Source: Plantago major
Taxonomy: Eukaryota > Streptophyta > Magnoliopsida > Lamiales > Plantaginaceae
Assembly (NCBI GenBank): GCA_026545765.1
Contig: CM048843.1
Coordinates: forward strand, 86,553,050-86,617,049
Reading direction: 5' to 3'
DNA: 64,000 nucleotides
Under the pieces are notes generated by a model that saw nothing but the letters and a program-made list of their open reading frames with translations, was not told where the DNA came from and made no database searches. Within the stretch, counting starts at the first letter, position 1. Each line of letters starts with the position of its first letter. Below, piece after piece: positions 36,369 through 47,920 of the stretch. Position numbers and translations under genes: made by a program.

Positions 36369-36804
36369 TATAAATGGGAAAATAACACCACGTCCTTGAG
36401 TCGGATTTGATTGTGCGCTCATACAATTCAAAAACTCCGTCAAATAAACAAATTCATATAATTAGATTTTATATTTCATGTAAAACTTTGATTTTGATTG
36501 TTGAAGTGTATGTAGGGTCGGCCCTTGGACCTATGTAATATGTTCAACCGTATAGGTCGGACCCCAGGTATAAAAACACTTGTTTAAATAATTTAGAAAT
36601 TAATCTCATCAATATTGTATGTGAAAAAAAATCATATAGTATATTGTTCGTTATACGTGAAATTGATTTTTTTTTCTTTTTTGTTATATTATTTTTTTTA
36701 AACCTTTTTTTGAAAATTTACATAGGGCCTTAACATTTTTATCAGTTTTATGTGTGCAAGACAAAAGCTTTTGGGTAAGCATAATTACTTAGGAGTTACT
36801 CACT

Positions 36805-37050
36805 GGCTGTTTGAATTAGAACTTGGACTCAACTATAACTGAGACAACTAGAATTTGGGTTTGACAAGCCCATTATAATTGGACAATTACTTAAAAAAAC
36901 ATAATTGAATCCAACTCAATTAAGAGAGCAACCTTCCTTCTACAATTCTATACCAAACAGAATTTTTAGCAACTCAATTATAATTCAGTCACTATTCATC
37001 AATTTACCTCAATTAAAATGGACTTCATTATAATTCCGATCTAAACAGCC
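36805..37050. mobile_element. MITE of GGCTGTTTGRATC type, copy 1
   Basis: Inverted ends are GGCTGTTTGAATTAGAAC and GATCTAAACAGCC, with mirrored inner blocks such as CCATTATAATT. A related element in the opposite orientation lies at 39096-39332. No coding. Class is probably PIF/Harbinger (Tourist-like) from the termini; the target duplication is not clear. Confidence 0.6.
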
Positions 37051-37243
37051 CGTCAGAGTTTGGGTGGGACATCCGACCTTTCCAACATCCCCTACCCCCC
37101 CCCCCCCCGGTTTAGAATTCGTTGAGTAGGCCTTATCTGATCATGACGCAAATGGAATGTATCTAATCTGCAGCCAACCTGAACCAGCTATGCAATTAGT
37201 AATTACGTGAGTCCCTTGTTGTTTCAGTTATCAACTTTCACGC

Positions 37244-38072
37244 TATAAATTGGACCCTAATCAATATTATCATGCCATCCATCATTCACAAACAAATTAG
37301 AAAGAGCAACCATTTGCAATATGGCAAGGTCACAATACTTGTTCTACTAGTTCTATGTTTAGCTACTGTAGCTATTAATGGCATTGATAACATTGCTAAA
37401 GATCCCAATGCAGTGCGGAAATGGTACAAAACTCGTACTCTTGCTCGAACCAAACTAACCGAATTTCACTTCTACGTCCAAGATGATCCAAGTGGTCCGA
37501 CCCCAACCAATATCATGGTACGTAACTTTATCTCTAACTTTTCGCGTTTCCCCTCAAAATCTTGATGACATCATTACATATTTAACAATAGGGCGTAAAT
37601 GTAAGATTCTAACAGAGTCCGTGCATGAGCATATGATCAAAAAGTTCTCCAAATAATCATGAAATATTACATATATAGCCACATAGGTCAAAATATTTTC
37701 TCTTTTGTAGGTAGCTAGGGCAAATTCTACATTGACGTAGCGGTATTGGATGATCCCATTAGAGAAGTTCCCAGTCTAGATGCTGAGATAATTGGCCGGG
37801 TCCAGGGATTGTTCGCATTTGCTTCATTGGAAGAGCAGGCGCTGCATATGACACTCGATCTGGTCTTCACTAGGGGTGCTTACAATGGTAGTACTCTGAG
37901 CGTAGTTGGACATAACCCGTACTTGAACCAGAACCGGTAACTGCCCATAGTTGGAGGCTCCGGGGTTTTCCGCCTGGCATGCGGGACTGTGATTGTAAAT
38001 ACAGTCTCGTTCAACAGTTCCACAGGCGATGCCTTGTTTGATTACCATGTTTTCGTCTTACATTATGCTTAA
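37244..38072 (+). pseudogene. Dirigent pseudogene DIR-3
   Basis: A TATA box (37244-37251) and ATG (37321) are in the usual places. Compared with DIR-1/2/4, one A is missing after 37340, so the native frame ends at the TAG at 37348-37350. Exon 1 (to 37517) and exon 2 (37711-38072) keep the same intron site. In exon 2 a 22-bp deletion near 37735 gives a stop at 37738-37740. A change at the NQNRE codons gives TAA at 37938-37940. The remainder is recognisable to the C-terminal FDYHVFVLHYA. An upstream ATG at 37272 could restore the exon 1 frame but not exon 2. It is closest to DIR-4. Confidence 0.92.
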
Positions 38073-38578
38073 TTTATCTATGTGTTTGCTTTGTCTCACT
38101 TAACTATTTATTTTCAAGTTTCAAATTGAAGTTTAAAATTTGTGTATTACTAATATTATATATTGCAAATGTATAATTAATCATGGTGTGTAATACATAT
38201 GGCATACTCTGAGGCTTTGTTTCAGTAATTTATATAGTCCTGTATTAATTAGTAAATTTCAAAGCGAGCATTAATTTAGCTCTCAAGCTCTGTGCGGCAT
38301 CTCATCGAAACGAAACGAGAATTATCAAAACGTGTCAATTTTTCCCTCTCAACAAGATGAATTAATGTGAATGGAATCGACAACTGTTTTGAAAATATTA
38401 CTTAAAGTTTCAAAAGATGCCAAAATGTCTACGAAAAGTTTAGAAACTTCTCCATTTTTAAGAACCTGAAATACATTTAAAATCAAATTTTTAATCCAAG
38501 CTCTCAAGGTCCGAAGCTTTGAACATAATGCGTTAGGGTTTATGACAACTTAATTTATTTGATATAAGTTACAACTTA
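38073..38578. other. Intergenic, nothing recognised
   Basis: 3' flank of DIR-3. No gene or repeat end is supported. Confidence 0.5.
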
Positions 38579-38751
38579 GGCTCTGTTCTCTTCGTCTGCA
38601 AACTCATTCAGTTCAGTTCAGATCAGATTCATTCAATTCTATTCTGTTCTGTTTAATTATATTTTATACTATGATTCAGTTCAGATCAGTTCAATTCAGT
38701 TCCATTCAGTTCAGTTCAGTTCAGTTCAGTGCAGACGAAGAGAATAGAGCC
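38579..38751. mobile_element. Tourist-like MITE with (TTCAG)n core, copy 2
   Basis: A 173-bp element with TIRs GGCTCTGTTCTCTTCGTCTG / CAGACGAAGAGAATAGAGCC is flanked by TTA on both sides (38576-38578 and 38752-38754). This fits PIF/Harbinger-type MITEs. The interior is largely CAGTT/TTCAG pentanucleotides around TTATATTTTATACTATG. A related piece with only the right end lies at 38868-38952. Confidence 0.8.
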
Positions 38752-38867
38752 TTATTACCATGCTACAGATGTCACAACATATTGGAAGGGACATATATAT
38801 TAAAGAGGTTTAAGTTCTAATCCGTATTTGAATTAATCTATAAAATTTATGCTAGTTTAAGACTACA

Positions 38868-38952
38868 CTTCAGTTCAGTATACTACACTCCAGTTCAGTT
38901 CAATTCAGTTATGTTCTGTTCTGTTCTGTTCAGACGAATAGAACAGAGTCTA
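38868..38952. mobile_element. Partial Tourist-like MITE, copy 3
   Basis: Right half of the same family: CAGTTCAGTT and TTCTGTTCTGTTC repeats ending CAGACGAATAGAACAGAGTC. The left terminus is missing. Confidence 0.6.
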
Positions 38953-39095
38953 ATTCGTAATTAAGAAATCCAATGCAAAACTTTCCAAACAAAAAGGCAG
39001 CTAGAGAAGATTAGCAATTAATTCATCAGAAGCTGTACTAGACCGGTCATTTCTCCAAAATTTTAAAATTGGCATATTTCACTTATAGAATTTTG

Positions 39096-39332
39096 CGGGT
39101 TGTTTGGATCGGAATTATAATGGAGTCCATTATAATTGAGTTGTTAAAATTCGTGTTTGGTATAGAATTAAAATTGTATAGGGTCTTGTAGGTTTGTAGA
39201 AGGAAGGGTAAAAGATAATTGAGTTGGACTCAATTATCTTTTTTTAACAAATTGTGTAATTAAAGTGGGCTTGCCAAAGCCAATTTTGAATCTCAATTTC
39301 AATTGAGCTCGAGTTCTGATCCAAACAGTCCG
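39096..39332. mobile_element. MITE of GGTTGTTTGGATC type, copy 2
   Basis: Ends are GGGTTGTTTGGATCGGAATT and GTTCTGATCCAAACAGTCCG, with internal GTCCATTATAATTGAGTTG. It matches 36805-37050 in reverse orientation. Non-coding. Confidence 0.6.
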
Positions 39333-41215
39333 TTGAACATTTTGTGTAATTGAAATTTATAGATTTCAATTTCATCTAAAATTACAAACTTATAAAAATA
39401 TGTGAAATTAAATTATTTTTACTAGTTTATTTTGTTTCATCTCACCAAAAATTTGAAATCAACATTTTTGCACCCCAAAATTTCACTCCGTCGCTATTAA
39501 AATGACGCGTAGTTTTAGGTGAAAAGTTAAATTATTGATAAAAATGAAAAATATGGAGGGAAAGTGTGTTTTTAGTGATAAAGTGTATTATTTGTGTGTA
39601 AGTTGAAATTGTTTATTATTTATTTAATATAAGATAGCTTTATATATGAGAATTGAGACGGTTAAGAAAAAATATATATAAAGTAATGCACATGGATTAC
39701 TTGGCATAACTGATAACCTGGGAATGTGGCTGCATGTCAACGGAAAGGGTACTGTATCTAATTATGTGGATAAGTAGTTGACAAGAGAACTAGGTAAAAT
39801 ACAAAGTCAAAGTATACTAAGTCTTAGATTTTATCGTCCGATGTCAAAATCGTGACAAATTTTATTTAATTCCAGATATGAATCAATCAAATATATAATA
39901 TAATATTATTATTACAATGTCAAACATTTTACGAAACGCGGTAGGGTACGAGTTGGATCAAACGTGCCCTTGTGTATTTCCCAAACAACTAAACCAAATA
40001 TTGAATTTAAAAATCTAGAGTAATTACTAAATTCGTTGATTCTCTCATAAATAATACTAAATTTTATATATTTTCTTCCTTCACCATTACAAGAAAGATA
40101 TTTATAAGAATATACTATTGAGTACAAGAAATGTACATATCGTTAAAGTCGTGGTTTAGTGTGTATTCGGATCGTTAGTCGATCAGGTAATCGAGAAGAA
40201 CTTATGTTTTGTAGTGTTTACCTGATGAGTCGAAATCACTTGGCTCCGCAAACTCGTTAAAACTTGCTATTTTAATTATGCGGCAAAGTCAGAATATTTT
40301 ATATATATGCTAGGCAAGTTGAACCTAGACTCTATTAGGGATCAGGCTCAAGACTACACGGTGATACCAAAAAGCATATATTAAAACTCGTTAAACGGGA
40401 CACCGTGATACTCAAAGTTACTCGTTTAATGGGTTTTAATATATACATTTGGAAATTATGGTTGAAAATATAGGATTTAGACGTGTTATAATGATCACAT
40501 TCTTAACCTATTGGGGTAATTTAAAAAGTTTAGACATGAAAATATAGGTCTACATGCATTCTCTAAATTTCCACCTAATAATTTTGTAAGACATGTTTGG
40601 CTGTTATAAGCACAACTGCACAAGAAATGCCATTGTTGTGCATGTTGATAAAAATTACAAGAAGTCCTAATACTTTCTGTCATTGCATATTGCACCTCAA
40701 TATTAATTTAAGAATTCTGCGCTCAATTACCTAACGTTTCACAAACTGTAGGAACTAGGAAATGATCTTGATCAACAAATTGTAATATCACCCAAACGAC
40801 CCAATTTGGATGGCGAAATTTACAAGCACATAGCCAATCAAATTTATCAACAATTGGTCCTGTTACATTGCTCTTATTACGTCAAAATTCCACCAATAGC
40901 CAAGTTGTAAAACTCTACTATATAGTATGGTCGAAGCTTTTTTAAGCCCCACGTGTGGCGGAGTCACGGTACGGCTTCATCCACCACGTACCAGAATCAT
41001 TATTATTACATTCGTTTATCAAGAGTTATAACGGTATACTAACGCCATAGGAGCAATTGGTGGAAGTTCAACATGATTAACTGAAAATGGTCTAAATGAT
41101 TAATGGAACAAACTGATAGGGTGTATCTGTAAATTTCAAGTTTTGACCACATTGGCCAACTAGTTCCTAAATCTCATACATTGAGGTATAAATTGTACAA
41201 GCAAGAAATGTTGGG
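39333..41215. other. Intergenic upstream of DIR-4
   Basis: No gene is supported. A G-box core CACGTG lies at 40950-40955, about 565 bp before DIR-4. The region 40340-40440 holds a repeated CACCGTGATAC-type motif. Otherwise AT-rich. Confidence 0.5.
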
Positions 41216-41218
41216 TTG

Positions 41219-41300
41219 TTCAACGCAATATTGCCACTAGGCAATAAAAACAAATTGTTAATTAACAATGACGGCTTCAAGTTGATTACCGGGAAGTAAT
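41219..41300 (+). promoter_or_regulatory. Conserved upstream block of DIR-4
   Basis: TTCAACGCAATATTGCCACT, then AGGCA and TTAATTAACAATGACGGCTT, about 300 bp before the ATG, matching the blocks of DIR-1 and DIR-2. The TATA box TATAAATA lies at 41392-41399. Confidence 0.5.
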
Positions 41301-41519
41301 TGCCAGTTACCCGGTCTTATTTGATCTAGCAAATGGATCATATGTTAATTAGTTTTCTTGCAATTTCAGCAACCAAATTTCAAATTTCCACTATAAATAG
41401 ACCTGTTCAATATGCTGATCATTCCATCATTCAACCAACAATCAAGAAAAGAAGAGAATACTCAAAAGAACGGAACAAGTGTATAATCACATACCAGTGA
41501 GAAATCGAAAAATATAGCA

Positions 41520-42222
41520 ATGGGAAGATCACAATACTTAGTTCTGTTACTTCTCTGTTTGGCTACTGTGGCTCATGGCATTGACAATCTTGCTAAAGAT
41601 CCCAGTTCAATGAGGAAATGGTTCAAAACTCGAGCTCGCGCTCAAATGAAATTAACCGAGCTTCACTTCTACGTCCAGGACGATCTAAGTAGCCGAACCC
41701 CAACCAATGTCGTGGTACGTAGTATTATAATGTTCATTAAAATCATCGATTTTCCATGAAACATTAATTTCACATCGAATAAGGTTGACGATTATAAACT
41801 TATAACTAATCGATCCCATGCATATTTATGTTCTGCAGGTTGCCAATGCGAGTTCAACATTGACATCGCCTACCTTCTTTGGGCTCGTAGCAGTAATAGA
41901 TGATCCGATAAGAGAAAAGGCCAGGCTAGATTCGAAGATAATTGGCCGAGCCCAGGGATTCTTTGCATTTGCTTCATTGGAGGAAGAGAAGCTGCATATG
42001 ACACTCGATCTGGTCTTCACTAGTGGTGCTTACAACGGTAGTACTGTGAGTGTAGTTGGACATAACCCGTACTTGAAACAGAACCGTGAACTGCCCATAG
42101 TGGGAGGCTCAGGGGTGTTCCGACTGGCACGTGGATCTGTGATTATAAGTACAGTCTCGTTCAATAGTTCCAACGGGGATGCCTTGTTTGATTACCATGT
42201 TTTCGTGTTGCATTATGCTTAA
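41520..42222 (+). CDS. Dirigent protein DIR-4
   Basis: Exons 41520-41714 and 41839-42222 encode 192 residues, with intron donor GTACGT, acceptor TTCTGCAG, phase 0. A secretory signal peptide (MGRSQYLVLLLLCLATVAHG) is followed by DNLAKDPSSMRKWFKTR, a four-residue-longer N-terminal region than DIR-1/2 that is shared with DIR-3. Dirigent motifs are ELHFYVQDDLSSRTPTN, FFGLVAVIDDPI, IIGRAQGFFAFAS, LVFTSGAYNGSTVSVVGHNP, ELPIVGGSGVFRLARG and FDYHVFVLHYA. The protein is intact and predicted secreted. The gene converges on the clathrin light chain gene, with only 282 bp between the stop codons. Confidence 0.93.
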
Positions 42223-42504
42223 AGTGTTCTTCTGTTTTTAGCGTATATGATTCGATTATTCTTTCCACTTTTCAAGATTGAAGTGTGAACATTTTGTATT
42301 CAGATCAAATTTCAAATGTATAAACATTGTATCAGTAATTCAGATAGCAATTGAATCAATAAAGTTCAAAGAACATATAAAATAGCTCATTGTTGCTGTC
42401 CTTCATTTCAGACCACAGATTTCCAAACAGAAAGGCACTTATTGCTTCTTGTTTGTAGAGAGAACATCAAAAAAGAATAGGTAACAAAAGGAGATTAAAT
42501 CGCG

Positions 42505-43883
42505 TCAAGCAGTGGCAGGAATGTTGGAATCTTGTTCACCTTCTTTAACAGACGGAGCAACTTTAGCTGTCATAGGTGATTTCGGAGCCTCTACGTTAAT
42601 TGCAGCAAGTTCTTTCTTTGGCGTAGTAGTCTTCTCTTCAGGTTTCACTCCCTTTTCGCCTTTAGGTGTAACCGCTTTTCCATCCTTGACATCTTTACCA
42701 TCCTTCGCCTCTTTACCGTCCTTTGCTTCCTTACCGTCCTTTGCATCCTTAGCGTCTTTCTCAGGCTTAGGAGGCGGTATCATATGAGGGGGAGGAGTGG
42801 TCTTCAGCTTCGTCAGGACTTGACGCATCCTGGCCATATCAGTAGGCTTTCCCGGCTTAGGCCCATTAATTACGACAACGGAAGGTTTCTTCTTGTCGTC
42901 TTCCTTCTTCCCTCTTCTCTTCTCAATATTCGCTACCTCACGAGGGATCAGTTCAGCTATAGCTTTCCAGTACTGTTGGTCAGCTTCCTTGTGGAATTTC
43001 TCTTGGTGCGCGAGGTACAGCTGCGTAAACACGTCCTCATTGTTTTAGTACAACACCGTTATGTTATCCAGGATGAAAATTAGATAACCGAGTTTTTAGA
43101 TTTTAGGGGTACGGTAAGCAGTAAGCACTGGTATACCCTCTAACATAATAACATAATGTATTTATGGACTTACTTTCTCTCTTTCCCTGTTCTGAGCCTT
43201 GCTCGTCTCGCAGTTCTGAGTCCGTTTCTCGTAAAACTGTCGTATGTATTCGTCAGCTTCGGCGATAATCTGATTTCTCATTTCCTTCTCCTTCTTCTCT
43301 TTCTCCTCCAGGTAAATGGCATTTTGGCTACAGGTACGTACAAATCGTTAAATTCATGCAAAAACTTAAAACCGAAGCATATAGATTAAAATCGAGATTT
43401 TAATCCATGGTAACTAACTAACAAATCAAAAGGGCAAATCCACCAAATTAGGAGTACAACACTTTCAAATAAATATAATTTCCATCAACAATTTTTTTTT
43501 AAGAAAACAGGATCATAAAAATGTTGGTAATCCATTAATAAATTAATTAATTACCGACGCCACTCGCGGAAGGCAGTGCCTTCCTCCCGCATCTGACTAG
43601 GATCCGGAAGCAAGGGCCCATCTGAGGTGAAGAGCCCTTCGTCGTCGGCCCCCACTTCATACGGCTTCACATTTACGTCATTCCCACCTCCTTCAACAAA
43701 AGGTGAAGGGGCGTAGTCCGGGTTGGGATCCGAACCACCGTACCCATAACCCTCACCCGACTCCACGGGTGGCATGCTCGTGCCACCACTATCACCTTCG
43801 AATCCATATTGCATGTAGGTCCCATCGTCTTGGTTCGGCAGAATTTCCTCACCGGTGTAGACTCCTTCATCAAATGACTCCAT
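42505..43883 (-). CDS. Clathrin light chain
   Basis: Three minus-strand exons encode 337 residues: 43883-43555, 43327-43174 and 43035-42505. Splice sites are GTAATT, GTAAGT and AG acceptors. The start is the ATG at 43883. The N-terminal part is acidic and Gly-rich. From about residue 104 FREWRR then [20 protein letters not shown] begins the helical heavy-chain-binding region. It is followed by [27 protein letters not shown] and [19 protein letters not shown], all typical of plant light chains. The Lys-rich tail carries about five KDGK/EA repeats. The protein binds the clathrin heavy chain hub on vesicles of the plasma membrane and trans-Golgi. The gene looks intact and is unrelated to the dirigent genes on either side. 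Confidence 0.95.
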
Positions 43884-45037
43884 TTTCGACAAGTGTGTTT
43901 AATTCGATAAATTGAGACAGAATATCATATGCGACATCTCACTAGATGTAATAACAAATTTGTGTATGTGACAAGTGTTGATATTACCGTGAAATGTTAA
44001 TTGGGTGAAATAACAGTTAACTGTTATAGGGTTAATTACATATTAGTATTCCACAATATGTATTATTTTGATCTAGTTTTTATGATCAATATGTTCCGTT
44101 TATAGTAAATATAGTAATAGTTGCATGTATAATAGGGATGGTGATTGACCAACTCATCTCCTATTCCTGGTTATTAGAAAGTTGGAAATTTTCACAATAC
44201 CTCTCCAAGTTTTTAGATATTGGTTTTACGCCCCATATATTACTTACACAAACACTTTACCTCCAAAACCAAGTCATATTTACATATTGATTCTTGTAAT
44301 GTATTTTTGTCCGGTCATGATTACAATTTGAATAAAGTAAATTAACTTTCGCGATTATGTGAACGGTTGAACCTTTTGAAATAAACCTCGAAATGTAGTA
44401 ACAACTCTACATGTACTTTCACTAGTTTGTGTGGATCAAGAGTCGATTTCTTGGAATGTATGAACATACGAGATGATAAGGTGGTCATTTTGGTTTACAT
44501 ATGGTTTTCATGTGATGATGTGAAGCTTGCTTATAATCCTTGTCAAAAGATTGAGGAATGTGAATTTGTTTTTGTAAGGGTTGAGGTTGGGATTTTTTGT
44601 TGTATTGAAATAATTTTTTATACTCTTTGTAAACTTAATGATTTAATTTGTTATATGCTTCTTGGTCAGATGATTAAATAAATTGAGAAACTCAAATACT
44701 ATTATGTATTGTTTTTCACGATAAATTATGATGACTTTGTTTTACACTATCTTTTGTAAATTGGTTGAAAAACCTCACTTGCATATTTAGACATTGGAGT
44801 TAAAATCGTTTCTCTTCAAAATATTGTTGGGCATTTCTTATGTTCATGTTTTATTAGAAACACATATTCGGTTTAAATTCTTTAATGCTAAACACCTCCC
44901 AAACAGTCACTTTTGTCCCCAAAAAAACTCTTCTCCATGCAAAACTCACGTGTTTAGCATCCTCTAATTGTGTTCAGAGTCAAAAAAAATTGAGGTCAAG
45001 ATATAATTAACACATGTCCGTACGTTCTCCTTTTTTC
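43884..45037. other. Divergent intergenic region, CLC and DIR-5
   Basis: It holds the promoter of the clathrin light chain gene (leftward) and of DIR-5 (rightward). AT-rich. No further gene supported; short open frames near 44427-44681 have no recognisable motifs. Confidence 0.55.
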
Positions 45038-45040
45038 AAG

Positions 45041-45050
45041 TATTTAAATA
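45041..45050 (+). promoter_or_regulatory. TATA-like box of DIR-5
   Basis: TATTTAAATA lies about 90 bp before the DIR-5 ATG, the distance seen in the other DIR genes. Confidence 0.5.
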
Positions 45051-45137
45051 AGGTTGTCAACGTTTCATTAGCCATAAATATAATTGTGCTTGAAAATAAA
45101 ATCTCTTCTACTAATCACATTTCCCAATAGAGAAGAG

Positions 45138-45719
45138 ATGGAGAAGCTAATTGTACTATGCATGCTTTGTTCGCTTGTACTTCTTGATTTACCAGTCATA
45201 CATGGTGTTGGGCCTAATGGAGGGCCCAATGAGCTCAAACGTTGGTACAGAAGACTTCCACAAATCAAACAAAAATTGACCCACCTTCATTTTTATCTTC
45301 AAGACATTGTTGCTGGGCCGAACCCAACAAATATTCCGATCGCCGTGGCGAATTCAACGGATCGTTCACCGACACTCTTTGGTCTCATTGGCGCCATAGA
45401 TGACCCACTAACTGATGGGCCAAGCCGAAACTCCACGGCTTTGGGCCGAGCACAGGGGCTCGTTGCATCGACTTCGTTGGACGAACTTGCGTATCATATG
45501 ACGCTCAGTTTCGTGTTCACTAGCGGGGAATTCAATGGCAGCAAGTTCACCGTTGTTGGTCATAATCCGTTTTTAAGGGAGTATCGCGAGCTTCCGATTA
45601 TTGGTGGCTCCGGTGCATTTCGACTTGCTCAGGGTACGGTTCTATTAGATACTTTAACTTATAACAACGTGACTGGTGACGCCGTTGTCGAATACAATGC
45701 ATTTGTATTGCATTATTAG
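45138..45719 (+). CDS. Dirigent protein DIR-5 (intronless)
   Basis: A single exon encodes 193 residues. The ATG at 45138 is chosen because it starts a clear signal peptide (MEKLIVLCMLCSLVLLDLPV); the frame is open further upstream but without an ATG. Motifs are HLHFYLQDIVAGPNPTNI, LFGLIGAIDDPLT, ALGRAQGLVASTS, FVFTSGEFNGSKFTVVGHNP, RELPIIGGSGAFRLAQG and VEYNAFVLHY. There is no intron where DIR-1 to DIR-4 have one (after NPTNIP). Predicted secreted to the apoplast. It is diverged from DIR-1/2/4, probably an older member of the cluster. It may act in lignan or cell-wall phenolic coupling; substrate not inferable. Confidence 0.93.
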   Translation: MEKLIVLCMLCSLVLLDLPVIHGVGPNGGPNELKRWYRRLPQIKQKLTHLHFYLQDIVAGPNPTNIPIAVANSTDRSPTLFGLIGAIDDPLTDGPSRNSTALGRAQGLVASTSLDELAYHMTLSFVFTSGEFNGSKFTVVGHNPFLREYRELPIIGGSGAFRLAQGTVLLDTLTYNNVTGDAVVEYNAFVLHY

Positions 45720-47876
45720 ATAATTCGCCATTTCCTTGATGGAATTGAGTGCGTGTATAAGATCTTAAGATCGGACTTGTAAATGTAAGATTTTCCTAGT
45801 TAATGACATGAGGACCAATTTGTATGCATAATAGATAAGTCAAAAAAATATGTACAGTGATTTTCAACTGCTCAAAAGTGTTTGCTTACATTTAGGTAAA
45901 ATCATTTAGAGTGTTAATGTTGCGTAAACAATCATATTCAATCGAACAATCTAACTCTATCTAGCAATCAATTAAACAAAGACGAAATCAAAGATCACCG
46001 AATCAACAATTGAACAACAAGAGCACATATAATTTTGTGGTTCGACAAATGCCTACATCCACGGAAAAATCATTAGAGAATCTTATTAGTCTTGATTGCG
46101 TGACATTGATTAATCTTGAACCTTCATACTAATATATCGATTTTTTAACTCGGCAAATAGATTTTCTTAATGAACAAAATGACTGGTTACATAGAGTCAC
46201 TAATACATATGCTAATTAATATACTAAAACTCGAAGTTAAATGTTGAAAGTATATATGTACTAGAGACAATTGAATTGAGGACAAATATACATATTCGGT
46301 TCAGTATTTATTTATGATTACTGTTCATCTATAAATAGACATTACAGTATGTAAATATTATTATCTGTTTATCTGTAATTGTTTACATATGTGTTCCCGT
46401 GAGCTTTATGTTATCACTAAGAATGTGAGATCTTGAATGACATAACATAGCTCTAAAAGTAGCCCCAATCAATGATCATCGAGAATGGGATATCGACGAT
46501 GCATTGGAGATTGGCATGTGGTCTGCATCATATCCTTTGAGGGTGTAGTAGTTCTCACGACTACGAATTACTTGGTAATCCGTGATGGACACATGGACAC
46601 TTTAGAGGGTGTTGGTATACCCAGCCAAGAAGCCGTTTGATGTACTCTATTTACATATCTACGAAAGTAACGGTTTGTAGGGTGGTGTAATAGTCCTTTG
46701 ACTTGAGGTTAATACTTACTACATGTGTGGACTCGTGTGCTTTGACCATGACCAATGCTTGCACTCCTTGTTGGGGTAGATACGATATGTGGGCACATCA
46801 CGAAACACATATTAGTAGTAGTTGAACCAAGATATGATTCATTCATCAAAATAGACTTTGAGATAACACTTAACTTCTCATTACTAGTTCGATCAAAGTC
46901 GTTGGCCAACGCAAGATATGTTTGGAATTGTGTTTCAAATATTATGGATCAATTAGTAGAATGATATAAAGTGATTAAGTTATTGGAACATACACGAAAT
47001 CAAGTTCTAGACTTAATCGAGTGTTCGCGTATGAAAGGACCGTACATCATAAGCTCTACATTACATGTGGTTTGCAATCCTTTCAAATGTTCCTTATGTA
47101 TTGAGAATGTTTGGTAAATTGTCTAGGAGTTTCACCAAACCTTAATTAGATTAGTGTTTACTTACATAAGGCCCTATGGGTCACACTTTGTGGTGATTGT
47201 TTTACCAACTGAGTATTAGAGTTAATTAAATGTTAATTGAATTAATAAATATTTAATTTACTGTTACTGAAAATTGATCTATTTGATAGAAACAATTAAT
47301 ATGTCAAATTGGATTTATCGGACTTAATTAATTGTTATACTTTAAGAAAGTAAATTAATTAAATTGGATTTAATTTATATTTGAAGAAAGATTAATTAGA
47401 TTAAATTGGATTTAATTAATTAAAGCAAGAAAAGTTTATTTGGATTAAATCTATATAATATATTAAGCAAAAAAGGTTTGGGGCCATTTAAGGCTATCCA
47501 CATCATTTAATTATTTGGCAAAATAATGCTTTGTGATTGGTTGATTCCCATTCCATGTTGTCCTATTCTTTTATTCTGATTGGTGCTTATCTCATGATGT
47601 GTTTCGGTTATTTAGCTTACATATGCACCAATTTTTTTAAATCAATCAACCATTTTAATTTCTGATTTCTTTCCATTTTTATAAATATTTTCCATTCTAA
47701 ATGAAAGTCCAACATCTCGGTTACTCTTTATTTTCTAAATTCCATGTGTTTATTGAATTTATAAAGTAATTGGTTGGTCACTATGTTTCTAAAAATCACC
47801 ATATTCGAGATGTTAAAGTAATTAAACAACTTTTTTATGGTTTATTAACATAATTGGTTGGTTGATTCATGTTAAC

Positions 47877-47920
<44 letters not shown>

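Noticed and set aside
44427..44681. 84-codon plus-strand frame as a gene
   Set aside because: No signal, domain or promoter context; AT-rich chance frame.
45084..45137. Upstream extension of the DIR-5 frame
   Set aside because: It lacks an ATG (begins TTG) and would bury the signal peptide; the ATG at 45138 is preferred.
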